Assembly (NCBI GenBank): GCA_001828295.1
Contig: MHYI01000232.1
Location: forward strand, 1-6,109
From: Planctomycetes bacterium RBG_16_41_13
Lineage (GTDB): Bacteria > Planctomycetota > Brocadiia > Brocadiales > Brocadiaceae
Direction: 5' to 3'
Length of the DNA stretch: 6,109 nucleotides
Part shown: one piece after another, positions 4,789 to 6,109 of the stretch
Layout of the letters: each line of letters starts with the position of its first letter
Position numbering within the stretch: the first letter of the stretch is position 1
The notes under the pieces: generated by a model
What the model saw: the letters and a program-made list of their open reading frames with translations, nothing else
The model's database searches: none
What the model was told of the DNA's origin: nothing
Program-made: the position numbers and the translations under genes

Positions 4789-6109
4789 ATGAAACATCCA
4801 TTAAAGAAAAAACCTATCGAAAATCCTTGCAGCTATCACTTTGTCGGTATCGGCGGCATTGGAATGAGTGCCATAGCGCAGGTATTGAAAGAACTGGGAC
4901 ACCATGTCAGCGGTTCTGACAGGAATTTTGATAAACAAATTGCGGTTCATATATTTTCAAAACTTTCCTTCCTTGGCATCACCCTGACCCCCCAGGATGG
5001 TTCCGGCATTAACGAGGCAACGAATGTTGTAATTGTTTCTTCCGCAATAGAGGAGCAAAATCCGGATATTAAGAAGGCGCTTTCCCTCAATAAAAAAATT
5101 ACAACACGTGCCAACCTTCTTGCCGAAATGTTTAATACTAAATTTGGAATTGCCATTGGAGGAACGAACGGGAAGACTACCGTTAGCAGTATGGTTGGTT
5201 ATGTCCTGGACCATGCGGGAATGTCTCCCACGATAATCGTGGGAGGATGTATTAAAAATTATCTGACGCCAAACTTTCTGGGCAATGCAAAGGTAGGCAC
5301 CTCTGATATTGTTGCTATTGAGGCGGATGAAAGCGACGGGAGTATCGTTAATTACACACCAAAAATCTCCATAATTACAAATATATCAAAAGACCATAAA
5401 CCGATTGAAAGCATCTCAAAATTGTTTGAAATATTTTCTCAAAATACACGGGATGTGCTTATTACTAATGATGATTGTCCGGAACTAAAAAAAATACCTT
5501 TCGGACACAAGAATACCCTAACGTATGGCTTAAAAAAATCCGCGGACATTTATGCTTCCAACATGGTAAACAAACCATACCAATCAACATTTGACGTCGA
5601 TGGCCAATCCTTTGAATTAAAGCTACCTGGAATTCATAACGTATCAAATGCATTGGCCGCAATTTCCGTAGCAAGGTATATGAACATAAAGGATAATGAA
5701 ATTGCCGCCGCATTGTATGAGTATAAAGGCGTACAGCGGCGGATGGATAGTATCGGGGAATACAATGGCATAAAGGTGATAGACGATTTCGCCCATAATC
5801 CTGAAAAAATCGCAGCGGCAATAAGCGCAATAAAAATTGGGGGGAATAGGGTAATTGCCGTTTTTCAGCCCCATGGATTCTTTCCCGCTTGTTTTATGAG
5901 AGAGGAACTGATAAATGCATTTATACAATCACTTTCCCCAAACGATATACTATTTATGCCTGAAATCTATTATATTGGCGGTTCGGTGAGTAAAGAGATT
6001 TCCTCTGCAGACCTTATCCGCGAAATAGGGAAAAGTGGCAGAAATGCATTCTTTGTTGAAAAAAGAGGGGATATTATTCCGGAGATCGTAAAAACAGCAA
6101 AAAAGGGGG
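4789..6109 (+). CDS. MurC-like Mur ligase (3' end beyond the window)
   Basis: The first 440 codons of a UDP-N-acetylmuramate:amino-acid ligase-type enzyme; no stop before the right edge. The N-terminal domain has HFVGIGGIGMSA (about 17-28), the UDP-sugar-binding loop typical of MurC/Mpl. The central ATPase domain has the P-loop GTNGKTT (125-131; K129) and EADESDGS (178-185). The C-terminal domain has IDDFAHNPEKI (331-341) and FQPHGFF (359-365). Typical MurC has GTHGKTT, DHLD, DDYxHHP and QPHRYTRT; here these read GTNGKTT, KDHKPIE, DDFAHNP and QPHGFFP. ATP-dependent amide ligation to a UDP-muramyl-type substrate is expected, but L-alanine as the added residue is uncertain. ATG 4789 is the only in-frame start after the TGA at 4750. 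There is no ribosome binding site. The gene is divergent from speD. Roughly 20-40 residues are probably missing. Confidence 0.85.
   Translation, partial: MKHPLKKKPIENPCSYHFVGIGGIGMSAIAQVLKELGHHVSGSDRNFDKQIAVHIFSKLSFLGITLTPQDGSGINEATNVVIVSSAIEEQNPDIKKALSLNKKITTRANLLAEMFNTKFGIAIGGTNGKTTVSSMVGYVLDHAGMSPTIIVGGCIKNYLTPNFLGNAKVGTSDIVAIEADESDGSIVNYTPKISIITNISKDHKPIESISKLFEIFSQNTRDVLITNDDCPELKKIPFGHKNTLTYGLKKSADIYASNMVNKPYQSTFDVDGQSFELKLPGIHNVSNALAAISVARYMNIKDNEIAAALYEYKGVQRRMDSIGEYNGIKVIDDFAHNPEKIAAAISAIKIGGNRVIAVFQPHGFFPACFMREELINAFIQSLSPNDILFMPEIYYIGGSVSKEISSADLIREIGKSGRNAFFVEKRGDIIPEIVKTAKKG

Noticed and set aside
5465..5928. Two minus-strand frames opposite the MurC-like gene
   Set aside because: They are antisense to a clearly conserved ligase domain, lack start signals, and have compositions typical of shadows.

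Overview
This is AT-rich bacterial chromosomal DNA: Shine-Dalgarno-type start sites, sigma70-type promoter boxes, a bacterial-type tRNA with an encoded CCA end, a bacterial pyruvoyl SpeD and a Mur ligase. The peptidoglycan enzyme implies a murein-making bacterium. The mix of genes, and the palindromic ATGAATTGCC repeat beside the hairpin-rich left end, remind me of anammox-type Planctomycetota (Brocadia/Kuenenia group). That is recollection rather than proof, so treat the taxon as a low-confidence guess. No transposase, integrase, phage gene or CRISPR array is visible.

Layout. (1) Positions 1-238: a gene-free leader packed with a perfect 20-bp palindrome, a 10-bp tandem repeat, a 12-bp direct repeat and a GC-rich hairpin. 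(2) 239-1015 (+): a class I SAM-dependent methyltransferase. (3) 1016-1167: a gap with two hairpins, between convergent genes. (4) 1168-1467 (-): tRNA-Ala(CGC) followed by an orphan 63-residue protein with a strong ribosome binding site. (5) 1468-1809: a gene-free stretch with a TTGACA promoter candidate. (6) 1810-3109 (+): a HExxH (M50-like) membrane protein overlapping a methylated-DNA-protein cysteine methyltransferase gene (ogt type). (7) 3072-4431 (-): speD followed by a speE-like aminopropyltransferase gene, overlapping each other, with the speE tail also overlapping the ogt tail. (8) 4432-4788: a divergent promoter region with two well-formed promoters. (9) 4789-6109 (+): a MurC-like ligase gene that runs off the right edge.

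How the genes work together. speD and speE form a two-gene polyamine unit: SpeD decarboxylates S-adenosylmethionine, and the SpeE-like enzyme transfers the resulting aminopropyl group to a polyamine. Several signature motifs of this SpeE resemble the ACL5 (thermospermine synthase) branch more than classical spermidine synthase, so the product may not be plain spermidine. The protease-like membrane protein and the DNA-repair protein overlap and are probably translationally coupled, with no known functional link. The Mur ligase keeps the UDP-binding loop and ATP P-loop but has non-canonical versions of the other MurC motifs, and its promoter leaves almost no 5' leader.

The points I rate highest are the atypical MurC-like ligase with its near-leaderless promoter, the ACL5-like aminopropyltransferase, and the compact overlapping architecture of the ogt/speE/speD block. 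I did not find evidence for a wholly new biological system.
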